NCBI GenBank assembly: GCA_017937195.1
Contig: JAGBEA010000019.1
Coordinates: 1 to 42,273, forward strand
Length of the DNA stretch: 42,273 nucleotides
From: Oscillospiraceae bacterium
GTDB lineage: Bacteria > Bacillota > Clostridia > Oscillospirales > Oscillospiraceae
Reading direction: 5' to 3'
Every line of letters starts with the position of its first letter. Positions within the stretch are counted from its first letter, which is position 1. A program made the position numbers and the translations under genes. The notes below the pieces were generated by a model. That model ran no database searches. It was given only the letters and a program-made list of their open reading frames with translations, and had not been told where the DNA came from. This document shows, piece after piece, positions 32,328 to 40,093 of the stretch.

Positions 32328-32382
32328 AATACCTCCTATAATGTGATCGTAAGGTAAACAACGACAAATTATAGGAGGTATT
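32328..32382 (+). promoter_or_regulatory. 15-bp inverted repeat masking the VWA gene's ribosome site
   Basis: AATACCTCCTATAAT (32328-32342) is perfectly complementary to ATTATAGGAGGTATT (32368-32382), with a 25-nt loop. The right arm contains GGAGG (32374-32378), the Shine-Dalgarno for ATG 32387. The left arm contains an anti-SD CCTCC and a TATAAT box (32337-32342). RNA starting downstream of that box would lack the left arm; read-through RNA from the macro gene would have a sequestered site. Confidence 0.7.
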
Positions 32383-32386
32383 TACA

Positions 32387-33034
32387 ATGAAGAAGAATTT
32401 GACGGAAATGGTATTCATCCTCGATCGCAGCGGCTCTATGGGTGGTCTGGAGTCCGACACTGTGGGCGGCTTCAACGCAATGATCGAGAAGCAGAAGCGC
32501 ACGGCAGGCGAGGCACTGGTGTCCACCGTGCTGTTCAACACACACAACACGGTACTGCATGACCGCGTGGATGTGCAGCAGATCCGTCCTATGACGCAGG
32601 GTGATTACTGCGTCGGCGGCTGCACTGCGCTGCTGGATGCAGTGGGCGATGCGATCCATCATATCGGCAATGTTCACAAGTATGCCCGTCCGGAGGATGT
32701 CCCCGAGAAGACGGTGTTTGTGATCACTACAGACGGTATGGAGAACGCCAGCCACCGCTACAGCTACGAGCAGATCCGCCGCAAGATCGAGCGGCAGAAG
32801 AGCAAGTACGGCTGGGAGTTCATCTTCCTTGGCGCCAACATCGATGCGGTGCAGGAAGCTGCCCGTTTCGGCATCGAGGCAGATCGTGCCGCCAACTATC
32901 ACTGTGATCGCAAGGGCACTGCCATCATCTATGAGGGCATCAGTGAGGCGGTGAGTGCTGTGCGCTGCAGCCGTCCGATGTCGGCAAGCTGGAAAGCGAA
33001 GATCGATGAAGACTACGAGAAGAGAGGAAAGTAA
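32387..33034 (+). CDS. VWA domain protein (TerY-like)
   Basis: A 215-residue protein that is essentially one von Willebrand factor A domain. The MIDAS metal site is intact: DRSGSMGG (residues 12-19), a conserved Thr in GGCTALLDAVGDAI (about 85) and Asp in VITTDGMENAS (about 112). No signal peptide, so it acts in the cytosol, probably as a protein-interaction scaffold. It overlaps the ADP-ribosylglycohydrolase gene by one base (TAATG), implying coupled translation. VWA proteins of this kind occur in tellurite/stress and signalling islands; the partner here is likely the hydrolase or the macro protein. Confidence 0.88.
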   Translation: MKKNLTEMVFILDRSGSMGGLESDTVGGFNAMIEKQKRTAGEALVSTVLFNTHNTVLHDRVDVQQIRPMTQGDYCVGGCTALLDAVGDAIHHIGNVHKYARPEDVPEKTVFVITTDGMENASHRYSYEQIRRKIERQKSKYGWEFIFLGANIDAVQEAARFGIEADRAANYHCDRKGTAIIYEGISEAVSAVRCSRPMSASWKAKIDEDYEKRGK

Positions 33035-33828
33035 TGATGTTTGGAGCAATTCTGGGCGATATCATTGGCAGCCCCTATGAGTTTGACTGCGGCAACAAGT
33101 CCAAGGAGTTTCCGTTGTTTATCAGCAAGTGCGAATACACAGACGATACCGTGATGACCATCGCGGTTGCAGATGCGCTGATGACCGTGCAGAGCGATGA
33201 CAGCGATGATGCGATCCGCGCCAAACTGGTGGAACGGATGCAGCATTGGGGTAAGACCGATCCCGACGCCGGCTACGGCTCCCGTTTCTACTGGTGGATC
33301 AAAGAAAAAGATCCCCAGCCCTACAACAGCTTTGGAAACGGCTCGGCTATGCGTGTGTCCTCTGTTGCGTGGTTGTATGACGATCTGGACACCGTGCGGA
33401 AAATGGCACGGCTCAGTGCGGATGTGACCCACAACCATCCTGAGGGCATCAAGGGTGCGGAATCGGTGGCGGCGGCGATTTTTATGGCGCGTACGGGCAG
33501 CAGTAAGGAAGAGATCAAGGCGTACATCTGCAGCGAATTTGGCTATGACCTGAGCCGCACCTGCGATGAGATCCGCCCTGATTACCACCACGTGGAGAGC
33601 TGCCAGCAGACAGTGCCGGAAGCTATCACCGCATTTCTGGAAGGTGAAAGCTTTGAGGATGTGATCCGCACGGCGGTATCTCTTGGCGGCGATTGCGATA
33701 CGCTGACCGCTATTGCCGGTTCCATTGCAGAGGGGTTTTACGGCGTGCCGGATGAGCTGAAAGTGGAGTGCATCAAGCGCCTGCCGGAGGATCTCTTGGA
33801 AGTTGTAGAAAGGTTTTTGAATCGATAA
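33034..33828 (+). CDS. ADP-ribosylglycohydrolase (DraG-like)
   Basis: A 264-residue all-helical hydrolase that removes ADP-ribose from proteins or small molecules with two Mg or Mn ions. It begins with the typical FGAILGDIIGSPYEF and contains the metal motifs YTDDTVMTIAVADAL (about residue 30), NGSAMRVS (about 102) and the C-terminal GGDCDTLTAIAGSIAEGFYG (about 215-234). ATG 33034 overlaps the VWA stop by one base. Together with the upstream macro domain, this gives two unrelated ADP-ribose-handling folds in one unit. Confidence 0.93.
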   Translation: MMFGAILGDIIGSPYEFDCGNKSKEFPLFISKCEYTDDTVMTIAVADALMTVQSDDSDDAIRAKLVERMQHWGKTDPDAGYGSRFYWWIKEKDPQPYNSFGNGSAMRVSSVAWLYDDLDTVRKMARLSADVTHNHPEGIKGAESVAAAIFMARTGSSKEEIKAYICSEFGYDLSRTCDEIRPDYHHVESCQQTVPEAITAFLEGESFEDVIRTAVSLGGDCDTLTAIAGSIAEGFYGVPDELKVECIKRLPEDLLEVVERFLNR

Positions 33829-33834
33829 AATGTG

Positions 33835-33868
33835 CAGCAGCCATAGTAGAGATACACTATGGCTGCTG
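33835..33868 (+). terminator. Hairpin after the ADP-ribosylglycohydrolase gene
   Basis: A 12-bp perfect stem (33835-33846 with 33857-33868), followed by TTGTATAT; a moderate terminator. Confidence 0.75.
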
Positions 33869-33897
33869 TTGTATATAAGCTAAAGAAATGGTATACT
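33869..33897 (+). promoter_or_regulatory. Promoter for the alpha/beta hydrolase gene
   Basis: TTGTAT (33869-33874), 17-bp spacer, TATACT (33892-33897), starting exactly at the end of the preceding hairpin. Confidence 0.65.
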
Positions 33898-33931
33898 CAA
33901 AATAATCTGAAAGATGAGCAGGTGAGAATAG

Positions 33932-34732
33932 GTGCCGTATCAGTTGAAAGAGAGTAAGGTTGCCACTAACGGAACAGTCCTGGACTATATCGCCTTCGGC
34001 AAGGGGGAGAAGCCGCTGGTGATGCTGCAGGGACTGAACACACGGGGGATCAGGGGTGCGGGATTTGGACTGGCCTATATGTATCGTATTTTTGCAAAAG
34101 ATTACAGGGTATACCTCTTTGATCGCCGCCCGGACATTTGGGAAGGGATAACTGTCAGAGATTTTGCGGCAGATGTGGCAGGGGCGATGGATTCGCTGGG
34201 CATTTCCAACGCGGATATCCTTGGTGTTTCGCAAGGTGGAATGATTGGTCAATATCTTGCGATTGACAGACCGGAGCTTGTGAAGAAGATAGTGCTTGCT
34301 GTGACGCTTTCGAAAAATAATGATGCCGTTGTGGATGCAATAAGTGTGTGGACACAGATGGCGCAAAGCGGCAATATGAGGGCGCTTGTGGCAGATATGG
34401 CAGAAAGAATGTTTTCTGCAGACTATGTGAGAAAACATAAGCTATTTATGCCGCTGCTGACGCTTCTGCAAAAACCAAAAGATATCCAGCGGTTTGTTAC
34501 TCTTGCCAAATCGTGTCTAACTTGTGACACCTACGACATACTGGATTCTATTCAGTGTCCGGTATTAGTGATCGGCGGAAAACAGGACAAAGTAGTTGGT
34601 GGCAACGCATCCAAATTGATTGCGGAGAAGCTGGGATGCAACATATATATGTATGACGATTTAGGACACGCAGCCTATGAAGAAGCGAAAGATTTCAATA
34701 AGCGGGTGTATGACTTTTTCAAGGGTGCGTAA
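33932..34732 (+). CDS. Alpha/beta hydrolase
   Basis: A 266-residue alpha/beta-hydrolase fold protein. The oxyanion region is LVMLQGLNTRG (about 30), the nucleophile elbow GVSQGG (about 98-103), the acid probably in VIGGKQDKVVGG (about 212) and the histidine in DDLGHAAYEEA (about 244). It resembles carboxylesterase or proline-iminopeptidase-like members; the substrate is unknown. Start at GTG 33932 after GAGCAGGTGAG. Its third positions are more A/T-rich and less regular than its neighbours, so it may be a more recent arrival. Confidence 0.85.
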   Translation: MPYQLKESKVATNGTVLDYIAFGKGEKPLVMLQGLNTRGIRGAGFGLAYMYRIFAKDYRVYLFDRRPDIWEGITVRDFAADVAGAMDSLGISNADILGVSQGGMIGQYLAIDRPELVKKIVLAVTLSKNNDAVVDAISVWTQMAQSGNMRALVADMAERMFSADYVRKHKLFMPLLTLLQKPKDIQRFVTLAKSCLTCDTYDILDSIQCPVLVIGGKQDKVVGGNASKLIAEKLGCNIYMYDDLGHAAYEEAKDFNKRVYDFFKGA

Positions 34733-34735
34733 AAA

Positions 34736-34770
34736 AAGAAACCGACCTGCAGAATCTGCAGGTCGGTTAT
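34736..34770. terminator. Bidirectional terminator (stronger on the minus strand)
   Basis: Perfect 12-bp stem (34741-34752 with 34756-34767). The seven-A run at 34731-34737 becomes a T-run for transcripts of the minus-strand transketolase genes. Confidence 0.9.
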
Positions 34771-34788
34771 GTTTTAAGTATGAATCGT

Positions 34789-35715
34789 TCAGATGGTAGC
34801 CTTGATCTTGGCGGCGATCTGATCAGCGGTCAGACCGTACTCGCGCAGAACCTCGGTAGCCTTACCGGACTGACCGAACACATCGTTGATGCCGATCTTG
34901 GTGAACTTGCAGCAGACCTTGCCCATCAGGACATCGGCCACAGCATCACCCAGACCACCGATCACACTGTGCTCTTCCACAGTGATCACGTTGCCGCACT
35001 GCTGTGCGTACTTGGTCACGCACTCAGCGTCGATGGGCTTGATGGTGTGCATATTGATCACGGAGATCTCAATGCCTTCAGCGGAGAGCAGCTTAGCAGC
35101 TTCCAGAGCCTCAGCGACCATCAGACCGCAGGCGAACACTGCGGCATCCTTGCCCTCGCGCAGCACGATAGCCTTGCCGATCTCGAAGGGATGATCCTCT
35201 TCGAAGATGGGGGAAGCCAGACGGGACAGACGCATATAGGCGGGACCTTCCATCTCGGCGACGGCGAAGACAGCCTTGCGGGTCTCGTTGCCGTCAGCGG
35301 GAACGACGATGGTCATACCGGGGATCATACGCATCAGACCGATATCTTCGATGGCCTGATGGCTGCCGCCATCCTCACCAACGGAAACGCCTGCGTGAGA
35401 GCAGCAGACCTTCACGTTGAACTTGGGATAAGCGATGGAGTTGCGGATCTGCTCATAAGCGCGGCCTGCACCGAAGATGGCGAAGGTGGAGCAGAAGGGG
35501 ATCAGGCCCATGGTGGACAGACCTGCGCTGATGTTGGTCATATTGGCCTCAGCGATGCCGCAGTCGAAGAAACGCTCGGGATAAGCGCCCTTGAAGAGCT
35601 TGGTCATGGTAGCACCGGCCAGGTCAGCATCCAGAACGACGACCTTTTCGTTGGCAGCGCCCAGTTCAACCAGAGCCTTGCCGTACGCTTCACGGGTTGC
35701 AATCTTTTCACTCAT
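34789..35715 (-). CDS. Transketolase, C-terminal subunit
   Basis: A 308-residue subunit containing the pyrimidine-binding and C-terminal domains of transketolase. Visible: VVLDADLAGATMT (about 25), ERFFDCGIAEANM with the catalytic Glu (about 46-58), CSHAGVSVGEDGGSHQAIEDIGLMR split around residues 108-132, and VITVEEHSVIGGLGDAV (about 247). It needs the N-terminal subunit, encoded four bases upstream. Split transketolases are common in Clostridia and serve the non-oxidative pentose phosphate pathway. Confidence 0.94.
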   Translation of the reverse strand: MSEKIATREAYGKALVELGAANEKVVVLDADLAGATMTKLFKGAYPERFFDCGIAEANMTNISAGLSTMGLIPFCSTFAIFGAGRAYEQIRNSIAYPKFNVKVCCSHAGVSVGEDGGSHQAIEDIGLMRMIPGMTIVVPADGNETRKAVFAVAEMEGPAYMRLSRLASPIFEEDHPFEIGKAIVLREGKDAAVFACGLMVAEALEAAKLLSAEGIEISVINMHTIKPIDAECVTKYAQQCGNVITVEEHSVIGGLGDAVADVLMGKVCCKFTKIGINDVFGQSGKATEVLREYGLTADQIAAKIKATI

Positions 35716-35719
35716 GATC

Positions 35720-36532
35720 TCAATCCTCCAATTCCTTCAGGGCCTGTGCGCGCTGCTCGGCATTGGGAGCCTTGCCGTGCCAGCCGGCCTGGTTTTCCAT
35801 AAAGGACACGCCCTTGCCCTTGACCGTGTGGGCCAGGATGCACTTGGGCTTGCCCTCGGCGGTCTTGGCGCTGAAAGCAGCGTCAATGGCTTCCAGATCG
35901 TGACCGTCAGCCAGCTCGATCAGCTCGAAGCCGAAAGCCCTGATCTTGGCGGCCAGATCGCCCAGAGACATAACTTCGTCGTTGCTGCCGTCGATCTGCA
36001 GACCGTTGTTGTCGATGATGACGGTCAGGTTATCCAGCTTGAAGTGAGCGGCAGACATCAGTGCCTCCCAGATCTGACCTTCCTGGCACTCGCCATCGCC
36101 CAGAATGGTGTAAACATTGATATCCTTCTTCTGCAGCTTGGCGCCCAGAGCCATACCGACTGCGATGGAGCAGCCCTGACCCAGAGAACCGGTAGAAGCA
36201 TCGATGCCGGGGACCTTCTTGCAGTCGGGGTGACCCTGCAGGATGCTGTGCAGCTGGCGGAAATTCTCAAACTCATCGCGGGAGAAGAAGCCCATCTCAG
36301 CCAGAACGGCATAGTAGCAGGGAGCACAGTGACCCTTGCTCAGCACAAAGCGATCGCGATCGGGATTCTTGGGATCCTTGGGATCGATACGCATATGGTT
36401 GACGAACAGACAGGTCATCAGATCGGTCATGGACAGAGAGCCACCGGGATGGCCGCTGCTAGCGTTGGCGGTCATATTGATGATATCTCTGCGCACTTGT
36501 TTGCAAACTTTGGAAAGCTCTGCAGTGTTCAT
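35720..36532 (-). CDS. Transketolase, N-terminal (thiamine diphosphate) subunit
   Basis: A 270-residue subunit with the thiamine-diphosphate/Mg domain: ASSGHPGGSLSMTDLM (about 22), SKGHCAPCYYAVLAEMG (about 64), GSLGQGCSIAVGMALG (about 110) and the metal motif LGDGECQEGQIWEAL (about 140) ending with DNNGLQIDG. Start at 36532, six bases after GGAGG. It forms one active enzyme with the following gene. A sigma-A promoter lies just upstream. Confidence 0.94.
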   Translation of the reverse strand: MNTAELSKVCKQVRRDIINMTANASSGHPGGSLSMTDLMTCLFVNHMRIDPKDPKNPDRDRFVLSKGHCAPCYYAVLAEMGFFSRDEFENFRQLHSILQGHPDCKKVPGIDASTGSLGQGCSIAVGMALGAKLQKKDINVYTILGDGECQEGQIWEALMSAAHFKLDNLTVIIDNNGLQIDGSNDEVMSLGDLAAKIRAFGFELIELADGHDLEAIDAAFSAKTAEGKPKCILAHTVKGKGVSFMENQAGWHGKAPNAEQRAQALKELED

Positions 36533-36566
36533 GAGAAACCTCCATTTCAAAAAAATAGCTATTGTA

Positions 36567-36595
36567 AGAATAATCCTTTTATTGTCTAAAGTCAA
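36567..36595 (-). promoter_or_regulatory. Promoter for the transketolase genes
   Basis: Minus strand TTGACT (36595-36590), 17-bp spacer, TATTCT (36572-36567). Confidence 0.72.
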
Positions 36596-36659
36596 GGAAT
36601 AAACGGCAGAAAAGTGAATTAATTAACAATGGTAGGGAAGAGGGAAGAGAGGTAAAAGA

Positions 36660-36687
36660 GAAGAGGAGGCAATCAAGCCTCCTCTTC
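36660..36687 (-). terminator. Terminator overlapping the recombinase stop codon
   Basis: GAAGAGGAGGC (36660-36670) pairs with GCCTCCTCTTC (36677-36687). The recombinase stop codon lies in the loop and the stem encodes its last glutamates. The T-run on the minus strand is short. Confidence 0.65.
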
Positions 36688-37707
36688 GTTGTCTTCTTTG
36701 ATTTTTCCCCTCATTTTAACACGTGACAAGGGGTTTGCCTTTGCAGCAACACGCAGAGAATCGTTGTCCACATGGGTGTAAATTTCTGTGGTATTAAGAT
36801 GCTCGTGGCCCAAAACTTCCTGCACAGCTTTCACGTCGACGCCGTTTTGCAGCATCAGTGTGGCGGCTGTATGGCGCAGCTTGTGGGACGAATACTGTGT
36901 GCTGTCCAATCCGGCCTGCGACAGATGCTTTTTCACCAGTGCGTGTACCATAGAGCGGCTGATGCGTTTATTCTGTCCGGAGAGGAACAGCGCATCCTGA
37001 TCGCGGCCGCTGATGGGTCTGCGCACCGCCAGATACTGCTTCAGCGCATCCTGGCAGGCTTGGTTCAAATAGACGATACGCACTTTGTTGCCCTTACCGA
37101 GAATGCGAAGGGCATCTTCTTGGATATCGTTGCGATTTAAGCCAATTAACTCAGAAATACGCAGGCCACAGTTCAAAAAAAGTGTCAAAATACAGTAATC
37201 CCGCTCGCGATTGGCACCGTCAACAGCATCCAGCAGGGAAATGCTCTCGTTCAAAGTGAGATACCGCGGCAGCGTCTTTTTCAGCTTGGGCGAATCGATA
37301 TCTTTGCACGGATTGTTCTCTAAAAGGTGAACTTTGTTGCATAAATAGTTAAAAAACGACCGAATTGTTGCTAATTTTCGCGCTCTCGACGCGGTAGACA
37401 GACCTTTGTTAGAATTTTCACTATTATGATGCAGCACGCGATCACGGCTCAAATAGGTCATATAGCCGTAAATATCGGTCAGCGTAATGTCCTTGATAAA
37501 AGGCAGGTCGATGTCAATAATGCTAATCTCGTCAAATGGAACATCACGCAGACTGCGATCACGCAGCTGCTTTAAATAGCGGAAAAAGTTCCGCAGATCC
37601 AGATAGTATTCGTCGACCGTTTTCTGTGAGTGCGCTTTAATGGTCTCATGGTAGGACAGAAAGTCGATCAGGATCTTGGGGGAATCAGAACGGTAATCAA
37701 TTGCCAT
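36673..37707 (-). CDS. Tyrosine recombinase (XerC-like)
   Basis: A 344-residue phage-integrase family recombinase. N-terminal core-binding domain (about 8-130), then the catalytic set R183 (CGLRISELIGL), K207 (GKGNKVRIV), H275 and R278 (SSHKLRH), H301 (LGHEHLN) and nucleophile Y310 (EIYTHV); all present. It is longer and distinct from XerD at 13602. Clostridia commonly carry one such extra Xer protein, possibly the XerC partner. The start is unsure: ATG 37707 gives a normal N-terminus but has no clear ribosome site; TTG 37797 adds 30 residues. A palindrome-rich leader of more than 200 nt precedes it. Confidence 0.86.
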   Translation of the reverse strand: MAIDYRSDSPKILIDFLSYHETIKAHSQKTVDEYYLDLRNFFRYLKQLRDRSLRDVPFDEISIIDIDLPFIKDITLTDIYGYMTYLSRDRVLHHNSENSNKGLSTASRARKLATIRSFFNYLCNKVHLLENNPCKDIDSPKLKKTLPRYLTLNESISLLDAVDGANRERDYCILTLFLNCGLRISELIGLNRNDIQEDALRILGKGNKVRIVYLNQACQDALKQYLAVRRPISGRDQDALFLSGQNKRISRSMVHALVKKHLSQAGLDSTQYSSHKLRHTAATLMLQNGVDVKAVQEVLGHEHLNTTEIYTHVDNDSLRVAAKANPLSRVKMRGKIKEDNEEEA

Positions 37708-37930
37708 CAGTTTGTGCGCCGGAAAGAACGGCACAGCACAACGCGTGCAGATAACAGATTTAACTGCGTTGCAGTAAAAAACGCTAAAAACGCTCAATGT
37801 GCTCAGAAGAGGTCAAAATGGGCTTTAACCGCCCAAAAGGCAATTTTGCCTCCTCTCAATTGAACAAAATTTTTATTTTGTTCAATCGTTACTATCTTTC
37901 CAGCTCCTCCTTCCGTTCGAGGTCAATAAA
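37708..37930 (-). other. Leader region of the recombinase gene with short upstream frames
   Basis: Between the promoter and ATG 37707 lie two good ribosome sites on the minus strand (GGAGGAG near 37915, GAGAGGAGG near 37855) that do not serve the main frame. They precede short TTG-started frames of 9 codons (through the palindrome) and 19 codons. This suggests either leader-peptide control or a decayed earlier gene start. The region also contains GGCAA-TT-TTGCC near 37840-37851. Confidence 0.45.
37859..37886. repeat. 28-bp perfect palindrome in the recombinase leader
   Basis: ATTGAACAAAAT (37859-37870) and ATTTTGTTCAAT (37875-37886) are perfect inverted 12-bp arms around TTTT. Read as 10-bp arms with an 8-bp centre, it also has the layout of a tyrosine-recombinase core site. 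It may be an autoregulatory operator, a recombination site or an RNA hairpin. Confidence 0.6.
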
Positions 37931-37960
37931 ATTATAGCACATAACAGCGAACGCTGGCAA
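37931..37960 (-). promoter_or_regulatory. Promoter for the tyrosine recombinase gene
   Basis: Minus strand TTGCCA (37960-37955), 18-bp spacer, TATAAT (37936-37931). Start expected near 37924, giving a leader of about 215 nt. Confidence 0.7.
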
Positions 37961-38019
37961 TGACGATTAAACAAAATGATGCGTGGTTTTGTTAGGCTCC
38001 GAAGCGCCGGATATGTTTA

Positions 38020-38631
38020 TCAGCCATTTCGTGGTGTCCTTCTGACTGGCTGCGGCAAGTTTTGATAAAATAAGCCGTGGCGGCTGCAATGCCACACCAA
38101 CATTCCTCCGGCAATTCGCGGTAAACGGAGCTGCAGATCCCACTCCGGATACAGCTTACGCAAAATCAGCGTGTCGCTGCTGATAATGGCTGCAAATGTG
38201 ATGTAGTGATCCCGTGTCATTTCGTGGCTGGATGAAACATAGTACTCCTCCCCTGCCAATTCCACAGATAACGGCTCATCAGCCTTCTTCAAAAGTGTTT
38301 CCTGCAGGACTTTTCCGCAACAATAAACGGAGGTTTTGGCGGCAGAAGTGACCAAATTGCCGCAATTTTCGCACAAATAGAACTTAATTCTGCGCATATT
38401 TCCGGATATTTGGTCATTTTTCTGCACTTCCCCGGAAAATAATGCCGTACAGTCGATGCCAAGCACCTCGGAAAGTGCCGGAAACAGCGAAACCTCCGGA
38501 CAGCCGTTGCCGCATTCCCATTTGGAGACGGTTTTACTGCTGATATGCAGTTTTTGTGCCAATTGTTCCTGCGTCAGCTCCATATCTGTGCGCAATTGGC
38601 GGATCAGCGCGCCGATTTTTTGTTGATCCAT
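38020..38631 (-). CDS. XRE regulator fused to a desulfoferrodoxin-like domain
   Basis: A 203-residue fusion. Residues 3-62 are an XRE helix-turn-helix (LTQEQLAQKLHISSKTVSKWE). Residues 85-190 resemble desulfoferrodoxin: a rubredoxin-like centre CENC...CC (C87, C90, C104, C105) and part of the superoxide reductase iron site, HEMTRDHYI (H136, H142) and WHCSRHGLF (C182, H185). The usual N-terminal KHxP histidine ligand is not seen, so it may sense iron, oxygen or superoxide rather than catalyse. Start ATG 38631 is seven bases after GAGGTG; GTG 38640 lies within that site. A weak promoter (TTGTTT 38679-38674, TAGATT 38655-38650, minus strand) precedes it. Confidence 0.82.
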   Translation of the reverse strand: MDQQKIGALIRQLRTDMELTQEQLAQKLHISSKTVSKWECGNGCPEVSLFPALSEVLGIDCTALFSGEVQKNDQISGNMRRIKFYLCENCGNLVTSAAKTSVYCCGKVLQETLLKKADEPLSVELAGEEYYVSSSHEMTRDHYITFAAIISSDTLILRKLYPEWDLQLRLPRIAGGMLVWHCSRHGLFYQNLPQPVRRTPRNG

Positions 38632-38693
38632 TTGTATCACCTCGTATCCAATCTACCATAAATAAGCGGAAATAAACAACCTACGCAGCGTAG

Positions 38694-38726
38694 AAAAGCC
38701 TCACCGGAGGACCCGATGAGGCTTTT
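38694..38726 (-). terminator. Terminator after radA
   Basis: AAAAGCCTCA (38694-38703) pairs perfectly with TGAGGCTTTT (38717-38726), with further C-G pairs inside; it begins three bases after the radA stop on the minus strand. Confidence 0.85.
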
Positions 38727-38728
38727 GA

Positions 38729-40093
38729 TCAGCACTTTCCTCTTACCATCAGCTGCAGAGCCTGCGCCACATTCTGCACCGGCAGCAGCTCCAGATTGGG
38801 CAAGGGTTTGATGTCCTTGGATTTGTTGGCGGGGATCATACACTGGGTGAAACCGAGGCGCTGCACCTCGGACAGACGCTGCTCCAGATGGCTGATGCTG
38901 CGGATCTCGCCGGACAGACCCACCTCACCGATGGCGGCCATATTGCCGGGTACCGGCTTGTCCAGATAGCTGGATGCAATGGCGACGATAGCGGCAAGGT
39001 CGGCGGCGGGCTCGTCCAGAGTCAGGCCGCCAATGATGTTGAGATAGGCATCGCACTGTGACAGCTTCAGATTACCGCGCTTTTCCAGCACAGCCAGCAG
39101 CATTGCGGCGCGATGATAGTCGAATCCGTTGCTGGTTCTGCGGGGATTGGAGCCACCGGTAGGTGCGATCAGCGCCTGCACCTCTGCCAAAACGGGTCTT
39201 GCACCCTCCATTACGCAGGTAACGCAGGTGCCGGGAGCGTCCTCCGGCCTGCCGGAAAGCAGCATTTCGGAGGGATTTTCCACCTCTTTCAAGCCGCGAT
39301 CCATCATTTCAAAGACGCCGATCTCGTTGGTTGCGCCAAAACGGTTCTTGGCGGCGCGCAGGATGCGGTATGTCATATGCTGGTCGCCTTCGAAGTACAG
39401 CACGCAGTCCACCATATGCTCCAGCACCTTGGGGCCTGCGATCGAACCCTCCTTATTCACGTGGCCGATGACAAAAACGGTGACTCCCTGCCCTTTTGCC
39501 AGCTGCATCAACGACATAGTGCAATCCTTCACCTGCCCCACGCCACCGGCGGGAGAGTCCAGCTCCTCGTTATAAAGTGTCTGGATGGAGTCGATGATCA
39601 GCACGTCGGGCTTCTCGCGATCCACACATTCCAGAATATTGCCAAGGCAGGTCTCGCTCAGCACATACAGCTGGGAGCTATCCACCTCAAGGCGCTGTGC
39701 GCGCAGCTTCAGCTGATGTGCCGATTCCTCGCCGGACACATACAGAACCTTGGCGAACTTACCAAGCTGCTTGCAGATCTGCAGCATCAGCGTGGATTTG
39801 CCGATTCCGGGCGCACCGCCCACCAGCACCAGCGAGCCTTTTACGGCGCCGCCGCCCAAAACGCGGTCCAATTCGCCCATTCCGGTGGGAAAACGGATTT
39901 CATCGGAGGTGTCAATATCTGTAATGGGACAAGCCTTTACAGCATTACGAATAGCAGACTTTTTGGCGGACTTTCCCGCCTTTTCCACCTGCTCAACGAT
40001 GGTGTTCCACGCACCGCAGGCGCTGCACTGTCCCGACCACTTGGGGGTCTCGTTACCGCACTCGCTGCAGAAATATACGGTTTTATTTTTCAT
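38729..40093 (-). CDS. radA: DNA repair protein RadA (Sms)
   Basis: A 454-residue RecA-like helicase that processes recombination branches. A zinc finger (YFCSECGNETPKWSGQCSAC, residues 6-25) is followed by Walker A GGAPGIGKSTL (about 90), the RadA-specific KNRFGATNE (about 250) and a C-terminal Lon-protease-like domain (NIIGGLTLDEPAADLA, about 355). Start 40093, in frame with GAGGG just before; it overlaps the end of cwlD by 11 bases, so the two are cotranscribed. Confidence 0.95.
   Translation of the reverse strand: MKNKTVYFCSECGNETPKWSGQCSACGAWNTIVEQVEKAGKSAKKSAIRNAVKACPITDIDTSDEIRFPTGMGELDRVLGGGAVKGSLVLVGGAPGIGKSTLMLQICKQLGKFAKVLYVSGEESAHQLKLRAQRLEVDSSQLYVLSETCLGNILECVDREKPDVLIIDSIQTLYNEELDSPAGGVGQVKDCTMSLMQLAKGQGVTVFVIGHVNKEGSIAGPKVLEHMVDCVLYFEGDQHMTYRILRAAKNRFGATNEIGVFEMMDRGLKEVENPSEMLLSGRPEDAPGTCVTCVMEGARPVLAEVQALIAPTGGSNPRRTSNGFDYHRAAMLLAVLEKRGNLKLSQCDAYLNIIGGLTLDEPAADLAAIVAIASSYLDKPVPGNMAAIGEVGLSGEIRSISHLEQRLSEVQRLGFTQCMIPANKSKDIKPLPNLELLPVQNVAQALQLMVRGKC

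Noticed and set aside
32311..32342. TTGACC-TATAAT as a standard sigma-A promoter for the VWA gene
   Set aside because: The spacer is 20 bp, too long for confidence; the TATAAT is kept only as part of the inverted-repeat hypothesis.
34780..36589. Plus-strand frames of over 300 codons opposite the transketolase genes
   Set aside because: Both transketolase subunits are unmistakable on the minus strand with ribosome sites and promoter.
37859..37886. LexA operator in the recombinase leader
   Set aside because: GAAC and GTTC are present but 14 bp apart, not the 4 bp of the Gram-positive LexA box.
37859..37886. Chromosomal dif site
   Set aside because: The sequence does not resemble Firmicutes dif and is not near a terminus marker.
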